Assembly (NCBI GenBank): GCA_963709425.1 | Contig: CAVPWG010000003.1 | Span: 1-64,000 of the forward strand | DNA from: JAICJC01 sp963709425 | GTDB lineage: Bacteria; Actinomycetota; Thermoleophilia; Gaiellales; JAICJC01 | Reading direction: 5' to 3' | DNA length: 64,000 nt | Part shown: piece by piece, positions 34,550 through 44,783 of the stretch | Numbering within the stretch: position 1 is the first letter of the stretch | Layout of the letters: each line of letters begins with the position of its first letter | Position numbers and translations under genes: made by a program | Notes under the pieces: model-generated | Seen by the model: the letters and a program-made list of their open reading frames with translations, nothing else | Told to the model about the DNA's origin: nothing | Database searches by the model: none

Positions 34550-35108
34550 GGTCGCGCAGCGCCGCGAGCCGCGCTGGGCCGATGCCGCTCACCTGATCGA
34601 GCTCGGCCACCGAGCGGAAGCCGCCGTGCTGGACGCGGTAGTCGATGATGCGCTGGCCGAGCGCCGGGCCGATACCGTCGAGCGTCTCGAGCTGCTCGAG
34701 GGTCGCCGAGTTGAGCGAGACCGGAGCGGCGGGGATGGCCGCACCGTCGCCGGGGGCGGGAGCCGGGCCGGCGCCGCGCCGCGGGACGACGACCTGCTCC
34801 CCGTCGGTGAGACGCGCGGCCAGGTTCAGTGCATCGAGATCGGCCCGCCGCCCCGGGCGCGCCCTGCGGACGGCGTCGAGCACGCGCGCTCCCGCCGGCA
34901 GGCGGTACACCCCGGCCCGGCGCACGTCGCCGCTCACGTCGACGACGAGCACCTGCGGGCCCGAGCTCGGCGCCTCGACGGGCGGCGACGACGGCGACGA
35001 GGGATACCCGCCGTCTCCTCCGCTCCCGGAGCTATAGCGCCACCCGATCGCCAGGACCAGCACCACCGCGGCGACATAGAGGGCGAGCTGACGAGGCGGC
35101 GGAAACAC
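34536..35108 (-). CDS. comEA: ComEA competence DNA receptor
   Basis: ComEA binds incoming double-stranded DNA at the outer face of the membrane. The 190-residue product has an N-terminal membrane helix (QLALYVAAVVLVLAIGW), a Pro/Ser-rich linker, an SLBB domain (VVDVSGDVRRAGVYRLPAGA) and two helix-hairpin-helix motifs (LETLDGIGPALGQRIIDYR and VSGIGPARLAALRDHV). It precedes and overlaps comEC. Other competence genes are not in the window. Confidence 0.93.
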   Translation of the reverse strand: MFPPPRQLALYVAAVVLVLAIGWRYSSGSGGDGGYPSSPSSPPVEAPSSGPQVLVVDVSGDVRRAGVYRLPAGARVLDAVRRARPGRRADLDALNLAARLTDGEQVVVPRRGAGPAPAPGDGAAIPAAPVSLNSATLEQLETLDGIGPALGQRIIDYRVQHGGFRSVAELDQVSGIGPARLAALRDHVTL

Positions 35109-35247
35109 GGACGCACATCCTCTCCGCGTCGACGGTCACGTCTCCAGGCCCGACGTGCGCCGATACCGCGCCGATCTCTGCGCCGCGATCGTGACGGGTG
35201 CCCCAACGGCGGGCATGCGATATTGGGGTCTGACCCCGCCTTTGCAG
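35109..35247. other. Intergenic gap with a GGGGTC-T-GACCCC palindrome
   Basis: A perfect 13-base palindrome at 35225-35237 lies 11 bases after the leuS stop. It could end leuS transcription, or be a dispersed intergenic element. Confidence 0.45.
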
Positions 35248-37716
35248 CTAGGCGGTGACCAGGCTGACCAGGCGGCCCGGGACGACGATCTCCTTCACGA
35301 CCGTCGCGCCGTCCAGGTGGTGGGCGACGTTCGGGACGGCGCGGGCGGCCGCGACGATGCCGTCCTGCGCGAGGTCGGCATCGACCGTGACCTCTCCGCG
35401 CAGCCGGCCGTTCACCTGCACCGCGTATGTCACCTGGTCGGAGGCCAGCATGGCCGGGTCGGCGACGGGCCACGGGGCGTCCCACAGCCGCTCGCCGCCG
35501 AGCTTCTCCCACAGCTCGCACGCGATGTGCGGGGCGTACGGCTGCACCACCGACACGGCGGTCGCCACGGCGAACCTCCGCTGCTCGGGCGTCGCGTCGC
35601 TCGCACCCTGAAGCGTGTGCAGGAGCTCGTGCGCGGCGGACTGCGCCGTGTTGAAGGCGAACCGCTCGCCGATGTCGTTCGTCACCCGGTCGATCGTCTG
35701 GTGCGTCTTCCGCACGAGGTCAGCGCCCGGGCCCACGGCCGGGGCCGAGTCCGGGATCCCCTGAGGCAGCTCCGCCGCCGACGCGTGCGCCAGCCGCCAG
35801 AGCCGCGCCAGGAAGCGGTGGCACCCCGCCACGCCCCCGTCGAACCACTCCGCGTCCTGCTCGGGCGGGCCCAGGAAGAGCGAGTACATCCGCACCGTGT
35901 CGGCGCCGAACTGCTCGACCATCGCGTCGGGCGCGATGACGTTGCCCTTCGACTTCGCCATCTTGGCGCCCTTGTAGTAGATCATCCCCTGGGTGAAGAG
36001 ATTCGCGAATGGCTCCGTGAAGCCCACGTAGCCCAGGTCGTACAGCGCCTTCGTGAAGAAGCGCGCGTACATGAGGTGGAGGATGGCGTGCTCGACGCCG
36101 CCGATGTACTGGTCGACCGGCAGCCACGCGTCGACGGCCTCGCGGGTGAACGGCGCCGTGTCGTTCTTCGGGTCGGCGTAGCGCATGAAGTACCACGACG
36201 AGTCCACGAACGTGTCCATGGTGTCGGTCTCGCGCCGGGCCGGGCCGCCGCACGTCGGGCAGCTCACGTTCACCCACTCCTCGGCGGCGGCCAGCGGGGA
36301 GCGGCCGCGCGGGGCGTAGTCCTCGACGTCGGGCAGGAGCACCGGCAGGTCGGCATCGGGCACCGGGACGATCCCGCAGCTCTCGCAGTGGATCATTGGG
36401 ATCGGGCAGCCCCAGTAGCGCTGGCGCGAGAGCAGCCAGTCGCGCAGGCGGTAGGCGATCGTGCCGCTGCCGCGCTCGTCGGCCTCGAGCTGGGCGACGA
36501 TGGCGCGCGCTCCCTCGGGCGCGGCCAGGCCCGAGAACTCGCCTGAATTGACGAGCACCTCGTCGTGGGTGTGGGCGACGTACGCCCCCGCGGGCAGCTC
36601 GGCGTCGCGCGGGGCGACCACGGGCCGGATCTCGAGACCGTGCGCTTCGGCGAACTCGTGGTCGCGCTCGTCATGGGCCGGCACGGCCATGATCGCGCCG
36701 GTGCCGTACTCGGCCAGCACGTAGTCGGCCACCCACACGGGAATCTGCTCGCCGTTCACAGGGTTGGTGACATGGCGGCCGGTGAAGACGCCGGTCTTCT
36801 CGCGAGCCTCCGCCCGCTCCACGGCGGAGCGGGCCGCAGCGTGGCGGACGTACTCCGCGACCGCCTCAGCACGATCGGAGATCGCGATCTCGTCGGCCAG
36901 CGGATGCTCCGGCGCCAGCACGAAGAAGGTCGCTCCGAAAAGCGTGTCGGGCCGAGTCGTGAAGACCGGCAGCTCGGTGCCGTCGTCGAGGGTGAACTTG
37001 ACCTCTGCGCCGTGCGAACGGCCGATCCAGTTGCGCTGCATCGTCACGACTCGCTCGGGCCACTGCACGTGCTCCAGGTCGTCGAGCAGCCGGTCGGCGT
37101 AGTCGGTGATCTTGAAGAACCACTGGTCGAGCGTGCGCGCCTCGACCTCGGACCCGCACCGCTCGCAGCGCCCGTCGATCACCTGCTCGTTCGCGAGCAC
37201 CGTCTGGTCCTTGGGGCACCACTTCACGACGGCGCTCTTGCGAAATGCCAGGCCCGCCTCATGGAGGCGAAGGAAGATCCACTGCGTCCAGCGGTAGTAG
37301 TCCGGCTCGCACGTCGAGAGCTCGCGGTTCCAGTCGATCGACCAGCCCATGCGCTTCATCTGGCGGCGGATCGCGGCGATGTTCTCGCGCGTCGATACCG
37401 CCGGATGGCGGCCGGACCGGATCGCCGCGTTCTCGGCGGGAAGGCCGAAGGCGTCGTAGCCCATCGGGTGCATCACGCGCTGGCCGTTCCGGCGCTTGTA
37501 CAGCGTGACGACGTCGCCCATCGTGTAGTTCTTGACGTGCCCCATGTGCAGCTCGCCCGACGGGTAGGGCAGCATCTCGAGCACGTAGAATCGCTCGGCG
37601 GCGTCCCCCGGCGCGGGGTTGGGCACGTCGAAGACGCCTTCTCGCTCCCAGATCTCGTGCCAGCGCGCCTCGATGGCGGCCGGGTCGTAGCGCGGGATCT
37701 GCCCGTTCGTAGCCAT
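35248..37716 (-). CDS. leuS: Leucyl-tRNA synthetase
   Basis: Charges tRNA-Leu. The 822-residue product has the class I HIGH motif as PYPSGELHMGHVKNYT, the zinc-like cysteines WCPKDQTVLANE...CERCGS, an editing domain with TTRPDTLFGATF, the DWLLSRQRYWGCPIP block, and KMAKSKGN in place of KMSKS. The ATG at 37716 is six bases after TAGAAT (37723-37728); a GTG one codon upstream is possible. The gene stands alone, flanked by an unrelated membrane gene. Confidence 0.97.
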   Translation of the reverse strand: MATNGQIPRYDPAAIEARWHEIWEREGVFDVPNPAPGDAAERFYVLEMLPYPSGELHMGHVKNYTMGDVVTLYKRRNGQRVMHPMGYDAFGLPAENAAIRSGRHPAVSTRENIAAIRRQMKRMGWSIDWNRELSTCEPDYYRWTQWIFLRLHEAGLAFRKSAVVKWCPKDQTVLANEQVIDGRCERCGSEVEARTLDQWFFKITDYADRLLDDLEHVQWPERVVTMQRNWIGRSHGAEVKFTLDDGTELPVFTTRPDTLFGATFFVLAPEHPLADEIAISDRAEAVAEYVRHAAARSAVERAEAREKTGVFTGRHVTNPVNGEQIPVWVADYVLAEYGTGAIMAVPAHDERDHEFAEAHGLEIRPVVAPRDAELPAGAYVAHTHDEVLVNSGEFSGLAAPEGARAIVAQLEADERGSGTIAYRLRDWLLSRQRYWGCPIPMIHCESCGIVPVPDADLPVLLPDVEDYAPRGRSPLAAAEEWVNVSCPTCGGPARRETDTMDTFVDSSWYFMRYADPKNDTAPFTREAVDAWLPVDQYIGGVEHAILHLMYARFFTKALYDLGYVGFTEPFANLFTQGMIYYKGAKMAKSKGNVIAPDAMVEQFGADTVRMYSLFLGPPEQDAEWFDGGVAGCHRFLARLWRLAHASAAELPQGIPDSAPAVGPGADLVRKTHQTIDRVTNDIGERFAFNTAQSAAHELLHTLQGASDATPEQRRFAVATAVSVVQPYAPHIACELWEKLGGERLWDAPWPVADPAMLASDQVTYAVQVNGRLRGEVTVDADLAQDGIVAAARAVPNVAHHLDGATVVKEIVVPGRLVSLVTA

Positions 37717-37738
37717 CACGGGATTCTACGCAGGGCGC

Positions 37739-38221
37739 TTACGCTCCGGGTTTGACCACCATGTCGAAGATGACCAGGAGCAGCAGCGCGAGCTCGAATC
37801 GCGACACGAGGAAGATGCGGTTGATCTGGCGCTTCGCCTCGGGCGAGTCGAGCCCGCCCTGCTCGATCGTCCGGGCGATCCGCCCGGCCTGGGGACCGAT
37901 GAAGCCGGCGCCGATCGCGATCGAGACGAGGATCATCGCAAGGCCGACCTGCACCCAGGTCTGGTCGTAGCTCCAGGCGCCGCCGGACTCGTGGATCGTG
38001 AAGATCCCCGAGACCAGGAGGATGATCGACGACGGCAGATAGATGGCGTTGCCGACGAACTCGGCGTCCTTCGCGAACGTCGCCATACGCGCGCCGTCGC
38101 CGGTCCCGTTGATCCGGATCGCGAACGTCTGGAGTGTGCACGCGCCGCCGACCCAGACCACGGCCGAGAGGACGTGTACGAACTTCAGCGAGTTGTATGT
38201 CGTGACGACAAGCTCGAACAT
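37739..38221 (-). CDS. DUF2269-type integral membrane protein
   Basis: The 160-residue product has four helices: VTTYNSLKFVHVLSAVVWVG, NAIYLPSSIILLVSGIFTI, WVQVGLAMILVSIAIGAGFI and RFELALLLLVIFDMVVKP. The first helix with KFVHVLSAVVWVGG is typical of DUF2269 proteins, some linked to copper handling (CopD-like). No function can be assigned. It lies 22 bases upstream of leuS's start on the same strand. Confidence 0.78.
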   Translation of the reverse strand: MFELVVTTYNSLKFVHVLSAVVWVGGACTLQTFAIRINGTGDGARMATFAKDAEFVGNAIYLPSSIILLVSGIFTIHESGGAWSYDQTWVQVGLAMILVSIAIGAGFIGPQAGRIARTIEQGGLDSPEAKRQINRIFLVSRFELALLLLVIFDMVVKPGA

Positions 38222-38295
38222 GGTCGCGGGAAGTCCTACCGTCGGGCGGCTGCGAGGTCAAGCCAGAGCCGGGGGGCGGTAGAATCGCCGACGCG

Positions 38296-39049
38296 GTGAT
38301 CCTGCGTCCGTTCCTCTACGAGCCCACCGCCTGCGCGAGCTACCTGTTCGGCTGCACGACGCACGCCAGGCTGGCGGTCGTCGACCCTCACGTCGAGCTC
38401 GTCGAGAGCTACGTTGACGCGGCGGCAACGGCCGGCGAGATCGTGGCCGTCTTCGAGACGCACGTCCAGGCCGACCACGTCTCCGGCCTTCCTGATCTTG
38501 TCGCCGCGACCGGCGCGACGCCCTACCTCCCGGCCGGCGCGACCGTCGACTTCCCCCACCATGCACTCGAGGACGGCCAGCGCGTCGAGCTGGGCAACAC
38601 GATCGTGACGGCGATGGCGACGCCCGGCCATGCGCCTGCGCACCACGCGTTCGTCGTCGCCGACCGGCGCCGCGGGACGGAGGAGCCCTGGCTGGTCTTC
38701 ACAGGCGACTCCCTCCTCGTGAACGACGTCGGCCGGCCCGGACCTGCACGCCGGCGGCGTCGACCCGCGGCCGCTGGCCCTCGAGCAGCACGCGTCGATC
38801 GCGCGTCTCATGGCGCTCCCCGACCACGTCGTCGTCTATCCCAGCCACTACGGCGGGTCGGTGTGCGGGCGCGGCCTCTCGGGGAATCCGATCTCCTCGA
38901 TCGGATTCGAGCGGGCCCACAACCGCGCGCTCCGGACTTCCGACGCAGACGCGTTCGCCGACGCGCTGCTCGAGGACATGCCGCCGGCGCCGCCCGACCA
39001 GGCGGCGATCGTCGCGGCCAATCGCGCGGGAGCGGCCGTCTCCGGCTGA
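38296..39049 (+). pseudogene. MBL-fold hydrolase (persulfide-dioxygenase-like), one-base frameshift
   Basis: A GTG start ten bases after TAGAAT opens ACASYLFGCTTHARLAVVDP and the metal site ETHVQADHVSGLPDL, then PGHAPAHHAFVV and FTGDSLLVNDVGRP. At about 38740 one extra G shifts the frame; the other frame continues DLHAGGVDPRPLALEQHASI, PDHVVVYPSHYGGSVCGRGL with the last metal histidine, and stops at 39049. All metal ligands are present if the frames are joined. Either a recent mutation or a base-call error in a G/C run. Confidence 0.75.
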
Positions 39050-39113
39050 CGCGGGGCCCTGCCGGCGAGACCCTGCGGCCTCACCCGCGAAGAGGCTGCC
39101 GATGCTGCAGGTG

Positions 39114-39878
39114 CTAGCGCTTGTAGCGGCGGCGGATCGTGAGGCGGGACTTGAGCGCGTGCAGCTCCGCACGGTTCTGGGCGCGGGCGGCGACCAGGTC
39201 CGGCCGGCGCTCCGCGACATCGCCGTCCTCGCCTGACTCCGCGATCGCAGACACGGCCTCGCGATCATGCTCGGCGATGGCGTTCACCTCGCACCCGATC
39301 CGGTGGCGGCCGAACGCCACAGCCTCGTCGCGGACGACCTGCGCCTCGAGCGTGATCGGCCGGGCTCCGGCGTAGATCGAGAGCATGACGCGGTCGCCGA
39401 TGGCGAGCGGGAGCTCGCTCACGAACGCCACGCCGTTCTCCGAGATGTCCGCCAGGCGCGCGCTGATGCGCTGGCCGGCGTCGAGCTCGGTCGAGTAGAG
39501 GACGACCGCCTCGGCCTGGTCGGTGCGGCGGGCGCGCTTGGCCCGACGGTGCCCGGGCTGGTGCGCGATCGAGATGACCGACAGGTGAAGCAGCGTCTGG
39601 TCGCCGGACTGGAAGTAGGCCTTGTCGACCTTGAGCGAGATGTCGTAGCCGCCGCCGCCTGCGTCGCGAAGCGGACAGACGATGATGAGGTCCTGCTGCA
39701 TCAGGATCTGCGGCGCATAGCCCACGAGCAGGCCGTGGTCGAGATCGGCGAGGACGACCTCGGCGACGCCGCCCTCCGCGGAGAACACCCCGATCGTCGT
39801 CGGGAAGGCGGGGAGCATGGCGAGGAACTCGTCGAGCATGCGGTCTGCGTCGGATTGTTCGAAGAGCGGCTGGGACAT
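39114..39878 (-). CDS. PilZ-domain protein (cyclic-di-GMP binding type)
   Basis: The 254-residue product has a YcgR-like N-terminal half (residues 1-110, IGVFSAEGGVAEVVLADLDH) and a PilZ half with HRRAKRARRTDQAEAV for the RxxxR part and ARLADISENGVAFVSELPLA for the (D/N)xSxxG part, then GDRVMLSIYAG. Such proteins bind cyclic-di-GMP and act on motility or surface functions. No cyclase or flagellar gene is near. ATG 39878. Confidence 0.8.
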   Translation of the reverse strand: MSQPLFEQSDADRMLDEFLAMLPAFPTTIGVFSAEGGVAEVVLADLDHGLLVGYAPQILMQQDLIIVCPLRDAGGGGYDISLKVDKAYFQSGDQTLLHLSVISIAHQPGHRRAKRARRTDQAEAVVLYSTELDAGQRISARLADISENGVAFVSELPLAIGDRVMLSIYAGARPITLEAQVVRDEAVAFGRHRIGCEVNAIAEHDREAVSAIAESGEDGDVAERRPDLVAARAQNRAELHALKSRLTIRRRYKR

Positions 39879-39943
39879 GGCTGCCTGTCTAATCGGCGGG
39901 GACTCACCCGGGCTTGAACGTGAAGAGCCCCGGGGCCGAGCGC

Positions 39944-40594
39944 TCAGGAGTGCTCGGAGTGCGGGGGTGCGAGCTGGTGGTGAAACCCGTGCTGGACGAA
40001 GTCGTCCAGGTGGGCGGTGACGGCCTGCGCGAATCTGGCCGCCTGCTGCTTGGTGAGGCGGCCGGACTTGACCGCGGCGGCCAGGCGGGCCCGGAACGAC
40101 GCCGTCATCGCGGCCTCGAGGCCGGATGTCGTCTTGCCGTTCGCCTTCGCAACCTGGGCCAGCGTCTTGCCGGAGGCCAGCGCCGTGTGAAGCTCGTCCT
40201 CGGAGACGCCCAGGTACTTCGCCGCCGAGTCGAACGGCGTGGGGCCATGATGATCGAACGGGCCGTGGCCATGGAGCCGGTCGTGATCGACGCCGCCGCG
40301 CGGGCCGCCGAAGAAGAACGGTCCCCCGGGATGCGCCTTGACGCGGGCCTCGATCGCGTCGGCCTGGGCCCGAGTCAGCCTGCCGGCCTTGACCGCCGCC
40401 TCGATGCGGTCGATCACGGTCGCCTGGTATGCCTCCCTGACCTTGGCCGGCGACACGCCGAGATGACGGGCGAAGTCGCCGACGAAGGAGTCGCCGACCG
40501 TGCTGGACTCGTGGGCGAGAGCAGTCCCGCCGATGGCCGCCACCGCCGCCACCGCCGTACCGATCATGATCACTCGCCGCACGCGTCGGCCCAT
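39944..40594 (-). CDS. Exported helical repeat protein, unknown
   Basis: The 216-residue product starts RRVRRVIMIGTAVAAVAAIG with a cleavable-looking signal ending TALA. Two similar helical modules follow (residues 35-85 with HLGVSPAKVREAYQATVID and AGRLTRAQADAIEARV; residues 128-200 with KYLGVSEDELHTALASGKTL and SGRLTKQQAARFAQAVTAHL), with a Gly/His-rich linker between. It also ends His-rich, which could bind metal. No function known. Confidence 0.7.
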   Translation of the reverse strand: MGRRVRRVIMIGTAVAAVAAIGGTALAHESSTVGDSFVGDFARHLGVSPAKVREAYQATVIDRIEAAVKAGRLTRAQADAIEARVKAHPGGPFFFGGPRGGVDHDRLHGHGPFDHHGPTPFDSAAKYLGVSEDELHTALASGKTLAQVAKANGKTTSGLEAAMTASFRARLAAAVKSGRLTKQQAARFAQAVTAHLDDFVQHGFHHQLAPPHSEHS

Positions 40595-40702
40595 ACCGCC
40601 TCCTCGAGAACCGGGTTCCTGGTCTCACTATGGGGGATGAACCGGCTCCTGGCAATGCCTTCCAGCGGCGAGCCGGGCGTAACGCCCGAGGCGCGGCGTG
40701 CG

Positions 40703-41323
40703 ATGTTTTGTCACGTGGCCCGCGTCGTCCCAAGGCTCCGACTTCTCGTGCTCGGTGCTCTCGCCGCAGTCGTGTCGCTCGTGGGTGGTGCGCCGCCCGC
40801 CATCGCCACGCCTCCGCGGCTCCCGAACCTGCTGACGAACGGCGGGTTCGAGCACCCCCGGATCCCGGCCGGAAGCTCCCACCCCTTCGCGTCGATCCCC
40901 GGCTGGCATCTGGCGTTCGGGCCGGACATCGAGCTTCAGAACCACGTCGCCGGGGCGCCGGCGGCCGGCCGGCAACTCGTCGAGCTCGACTCGGACGCGT
41001 CGAGCGGGATCTTCCAGCGCGTGCGGACCGAGCCCGACCGGCTGTATCGCCTCCAGCTGCTCGTATCCGCGCGGCCGGGGACGTCGGCTGCCGAGAACGT
41101 GCTCGTCGTGAAGTGGCACCGGCAGGCCGTCGCACGGATCGCCCTCAACGGACGCGGCCTCACGCACACCGAGTGGCACGAGTACGCATTCAAGCTGCGC
41201 GCCACCGGTCGCAGGACTCGGCTCGAGCTCGACGACGCCGGGATCTCCGACTCGGTGGGGACCTACGTTGACGCTGTCAAGGTGACGTTCTGGCGAGGGC
41301 ATCCGACAGCGCTGCCTCGCTGA
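40703..41323 (+). CDS. Secreted DUF642-like carbohydrate-binding protein
   Basis: The ATG at 40703 gives a signal peptide (residues 1-38, LRLLVLGALAAVVSLVGG, ending AIA). The 206-residue product then has LLTNGGFEHPRIPAGS, IPGWHLAFGPDIELQNHVAG, QLVELDSDASSGIFQRV and YAFKLRATGRRTRLELDDAG, the galactose-binding-like beta sandwich of DUF642 proteins. These bind cell-wall sugars. An upstream in-frame ATG at 40636 would add 22 residues without a clear ribosome binding site. Confidence 0.75.
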   Translation: MFCHVARVVPRLRLLVLGALAAVVSLVGGAPPAIATPPRLPNLLTNGGFEHPRIPAGSSHPFASIPGWHLAFGPDIELQNHVAGAPAAGRQLVELDSDASSGIFQRVRTEPDRLYRLQLLVSARPGTSAAENVLVVKWHRQAVARIALNGRGLTHTEWHEYAFKLRATGRRTRLELDDAGISDSVGTYVDAVKVTFWRGHPTALPR

Positions 41324-41382
41324 CGCAGGCTGCGAGCCGAGGGCGGCCGGCCGATGCGCCGAATTTGCGCGACACTATCGCC

Positions 41383-42090
41383 ATGGCTCACACGCTCAGG
41401 CCCCTGCCCGAGACCTACGGGCGGACGCTGGCCGACCTCCACCGGCTCGCCGTCTACGTGGTCTCCCCGGCACAACGGCTCGTGAACGGCGAGATCATCA
41501 TGCAGTCCACCCACGGCGGATTCTCCACGTTTGACTACGCGGGTCACGTGACGCGCGTGGTCGACGACCGGCTCGTGGTCGACGGTGCGGCGCACCCGAT
41601 CACCAGTCTGCGCGAGGCGGCGCGAACGCTCGGAATCGAGCCCGACGTCGGCCAGCAGGAGCAATTCGACGTGCCCCCGCACGGCGACCTCGACGAGCCT
41701 CTCGTGATCGACCTCACGGCGGCCGCCGTCCTCGCCGACTGGTTCGAGTTCGCCACGTCGGCGCTCGAGCACCTCCGCGCCGACGCCGGGCCCGATGACG
41801 ACGTCACGATCGTCCGCATCTGGCCGGAGCACTTCGACGCCGCGGTCGACATGGGCGATGGCGGGCACCGGGCGACGTACGGCGCCTCTCCGGGCGACCG
41901 TCATCACGGCGAGCCGTACCTGTACGCCTCGCCGTGGGCCGGCCGCATCGACCCGTTCTTCGGCGATCCGTCCTTCACGGGAGCCGCGCTCACGTATGCC
42001 GAGCTGCTCGCGGCGCCCAATTCGGCGCGTGCCGCGTCGGAGTTCCTCGACGAGGCGCGAAACCGAGTGGTGACGGCGGCGCCGGTCTAG
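41383..42090 (+). CDS. Conserved-looking protein, family unknown
   Basis: The ATG at 41383 opens AHTLRPLPETYGRTLADLHR and the 235-residue product includes YVVSPAQRLVNGEIIMQSTH, GGFSTFDYAGHVTRVVDDRL, IVRIWPEHFDAAVDMGDGG and YLYASPWAGRIDPFFGDPSF. The mix of conserved-looking glycine, tryptophan and histidine positions suggests a folded soluble protein. No family recognised. Its stop shares CTAG with the stop of the minus-strand MarR-GNAT gene. Confidence 0.7.
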   Translation: MAHTLRPLPETYGRTLADLHRLAVYVVSPAQRLVNGEIIMQSTHGGFSTFDYAGHVTRVVDDRLVVDGAAHPITSLREAARTLGIEPDVGQQEQFDVPPHGDLDEPLVIDLTAAAVLADWFEFATSALEHLRADAGPDDDVTIVRIWPEHFDAAVDMGDGGHRATYGASPGDRHHGEPYLYASPWAGRIDPFFGDPSFTGAALTYAELLAAPNSARAASEFLDEARNRVVTAAPV

Positions 42091-42969
42091 AGCGGCCGCG
42101 ACCATGTCTGCTCGACGAGGTCGCTGCCGAAGCTCGTGTGGCGGCCCTCCTCCTCGAGGACGAAGCCCGCGCGCTCGTAGATCCGGCGGGCGTCGACGAG
42201 GACGTCGTTCGTCCACAGCACGATTCGCGTGTAGCCCGCCGACCGCGCAAAGGCCAGGCACTCGTCGACCAGCCGCCGGCCGAGCCCCTGCCCGCGAAAG
42301 GCCGGCTCGACCAGGAGCAGCCTGAGCTGGGCCGACCGCTCGTCGCGGCGGGTGCAGAACACCGACCCTGCCCGCGCCGCCGGCCTCGGCGATCCACGCC
42401 TGCTCGACGGCGGGATCCGCTCCCGCGGCAAAGTCGGCCACGATCCGCGCCACCAGCGCCTCGAATGTGGCGTCCCATCCGTACTCGGCGGCGTACAGCG
42501 CCCCGTGGCGCTCCACGACCCATCCGAGATCGCCCGGGCGGGGCGGGCGCAGCGTCGCCTCGGACGAGGGATGGCCGCCGAGCAGTCGTTCGGTCGTCTG
42601 CATGGCGTCGACGAGCACGCGCTGGTCGTGCTCGCCGAGCCGGCCGACGAGCGCCTGGGCCCGCGCCGCCGACCGCCCGTTCAGGACCTCGTAGGCGGCC
42701 CGCCCAGACCTCGTGAGCCCGATGACATGGCGGCGGCGGTCGCCGCCCGACCGCGCACGCGTGACGAGCCCGGCCTCCTCCAGCCGCACGCGGATCCGGC
42801 TCAGATACCCGGCGTCGAGGCCGAGCGTCGTGCGCAGGTCGGCGACGTCCATCTCGCCCCGGCGTCCCAGCTCGAAGATGAGGCGGGCCTCCGTCGGCGA
42901 GTACGGCGTCTCGAGCAGGCCCTCCTGGGGAAGCGGCTGCCGCGGCCGGCATGGCACCGGTCGCTGCAT
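42087..42969 (-). pseudogene. MarR-GNAT fusion gene with a frameshift
   Basis: The first frame encodes a MarR-type winged helix (EGLLETPYSPTEARLIFELG, DVADLRTTLGLDAGYLSRIR) and the start of an acetyltransferase (GDLGWVVERHGALYAAEYGW, VEQAWIAEAGG). Near 42370 sense moves to another frame, with GSVFCTRRDERSAQLRLLLV and EPAFRGQGLGRRLVDECLAF (the acetyl-CoA loop), ending at 42087. The N-terminus lacks about 25 residues usual in MarR-GNAT proteins. One indel in a GC-rich run separates the halves; a sequence error is possible. Confidence 0.7.
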
Positions 42970-42976
42970 CCGGCTC

Positions 42977-44149
<1,173 letters not shown>

Positions 44150-44369
44150 CTGTCCTCCATGTGGTGGCGGCATTCCGAGCCGCCGATTCGGCCGAGATCT
44201 CAAACCCTCGACGAACCGACATGGGACGAAGAAGCGTCAGACCTCACGAGGCTGCGAACCATTCGCCGCCTCTTGAACCGCAGTGTAGCTGGACTATCGG
44301 CAGGAACACCTGCATACGGGAGCAAACCTCGCTTTGGTCTAGCCACGCACCGTCCGATATCGTGCATGC

Positions 44370-44774
44370 GTGGGCGTGCACATCGACAACGAGGCTCTAA
44401 CGCGGTTGTTGGACGAGCGCATCGCCGCAACGCTCCCGACCTTCTGGCCGACGAAGGGATGGGCCTGGGACGTGCGCTCTCCGAGCGTCGGCCACCACTG
44501 GCCCGTGGGCGTTCACTTCCTCGACGAGCTTCCGTTCGATCAGGCGATCGAGGCGCTCGTCGAATCGATCAACGAGGCCCTTGTCGGGTACTCGCAAGGC
44601 GTCAGCGAGGACGCGTGCGAGCCGTACGGCGGCTGGGTCGAGGCCGACGGCGACGTGCTGCGCGTGCGCTACGGACGCGTGCCGTTCTCGCACTCCGACG
44701 ACGGCCGCCGGGCGCCCGAGGTGCCGCCGATCCCGCTCTCGGCGTTCGTGACGGTGGTCGACGCCGAGCGGTAG
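44370..44774 (+). CDS. Small acidic protein, unknown
   Basis: The GTG follows TATCGT (44358-44363) by six bases. The 134-residue product has NEALTRLLDERIAATLPTFW, HHWPVGVHFLDELPFDQAIE, ALVESINEALVGYSQGV and PEVPPIPLSAFVTVVDAER. It looks like a compact soluble protein; no family recognised. Its TAG stop is part of the -10 box of the next gene, ten bases downstream, so the two are tightly packed but separately promoted. Confidence 0.6.
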   Translation: MGVHIDNEALTRLLDERIAATLPTFWPTKGWAWDVRSPSVGHHWPVGVHFLDELPFDQAIEALVESINEALVGYSQGVSEDACEPYGGWVEADGDVLRVRYGRVPFSHSDDGRRAPEVPPIPLSAFVTVVDAER

Positions 44775-44783
44775 GCTCGCGCC

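Noticed and set aside
38736..38745. Programmed frameshift in the MBL gene
   Set aside because: No slippery heptamer with downstream structure that I recognise; a simple extra base explains it.
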